Assembly (NCBI GenBank): GCA_002422745.1
Contig: DITH01000194.1
Span: 1 to 6,525 of the forward strand
DNA from: Alphaproteobacteria bacterium UBA6189
Lineage (GTDB): Bacteria > Pseudomonadota > Alphaproteobacteria > Rickettsiales > UBA3002
Reading direction: 5' to 3'
DNA: 6,525 nt
This document shows, piece after piece, positions 6,483 through 6,525 of the stretch (the first letter of the stretch is position 1; every line of letters starts with the position of its first letter). The notes under the pieces are model-generated. The model was not told the DNA's origin. It saw only the letters and a list, made by a program, of their open reading frames with translations, and ran no database searches. Position numbers and translations under genes: made by a program.

Positions 6483-6525
6483 TGGTGCCGGTTGCAGGAA
6501 TTGAACCCGCGACCTTCGGTTTACA
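6483..6525 (-). tRNA. tRNA-Thr (anticodon TGU written as TGT), 3' part only
   Basis: On the minus strand the end of the window reads from TGTAA through the CCA end. Counting back from the 3' end gives encoded CCA, discriminator A, acceptor strand AACCGGC, T-arm GCGGG-TTCAATT-CCTGC (five pairs, one G-T), variable loop AGGTC, anticodon-stem 3' strand ACCGA, loop bases AA, then TGT exactly at positions 34-36. Anticodon UGU reads threonine codons, and the AGGTC variable loop and GGC-A-CCA end fit proteobacterial tRNA-Thr. The 5' half, including the D-arm, lies beyond the window. Its 3' end faces the stop codon of the giant gene 19 bases away. Confidence 0.88.

Noticed and set aside
1..6525. CRISPR array, insertion sequence or phage genes
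   Set aside because: I saw no regularly spaced DNA repeats, no transposase or integrase motifs, and no terminal inverted repeats in the window.

Overview
The window looks like a piece of a proteobacterial chromosome, most likely an alphaproteobacterium. The evidence is a TadE/TadE/TadG minor-pilin cluster with family-typical motifs and a tRNA-Thr whose 3' half, including an encoded CCA, fits proteobacterial tRNA-Thr(UGU). The taxonomic call is an inference, because no marker gene is present.

Positions 1-2600 hold three closely packed plus-strand genes of a Tad (tight adherence, Flp pilus) locus. They are the 3' part of a TadE-family gene with two EF-hand-like calcium loops, a complete second TadE-family gene that overlaps it by 14 bases, and a TadG-type gene with an N-terminal membrane anchor and a von Willebrand factor A domain. 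The spacing (overlap, then an 11-base gap containing a Shine-Dalgarno site) indicates one operon whose promoter lies upstream of the window. The products would be envelope-anchored minor pilins or accessory factors for the Flp pilus. The TadG protein carries an unusual Ser/Cys/Thr-rich insertion inside its vWA domain.

Positions 2601-2785 are a 185-base AT-rich intergenic stretch. It contains a perfect 9-base inverted repeat (TTTATCAAA / TTTGATAAA) whose right arm lies just before the ribosome binding site of the next gene, plus an extra direct copy of the half-site between the arms. This is the likely control region of the next gene.

Positions 2786-6463 encode one 1225-residue protein of no family I recognise. 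It has no visible signal peptide, membrane segment or catalytic motif. It appears to be built from many divergent copies of a small strand-helix / strand-helix unit, separated by Pro/Ser/Lys-rich linkers and helical or coiled-coil stretches. It is the best candidate in the window for something undescribed.

Positions 6483-6525 hold the 3' part of a minus-strand tRNA-Thr(UGU), convergent with the giant gene and 19 bases from its stop codon. A tRNA 3' end next to an orphan gene fits an island boundary, but no duplicated attachment site is visible in the window.
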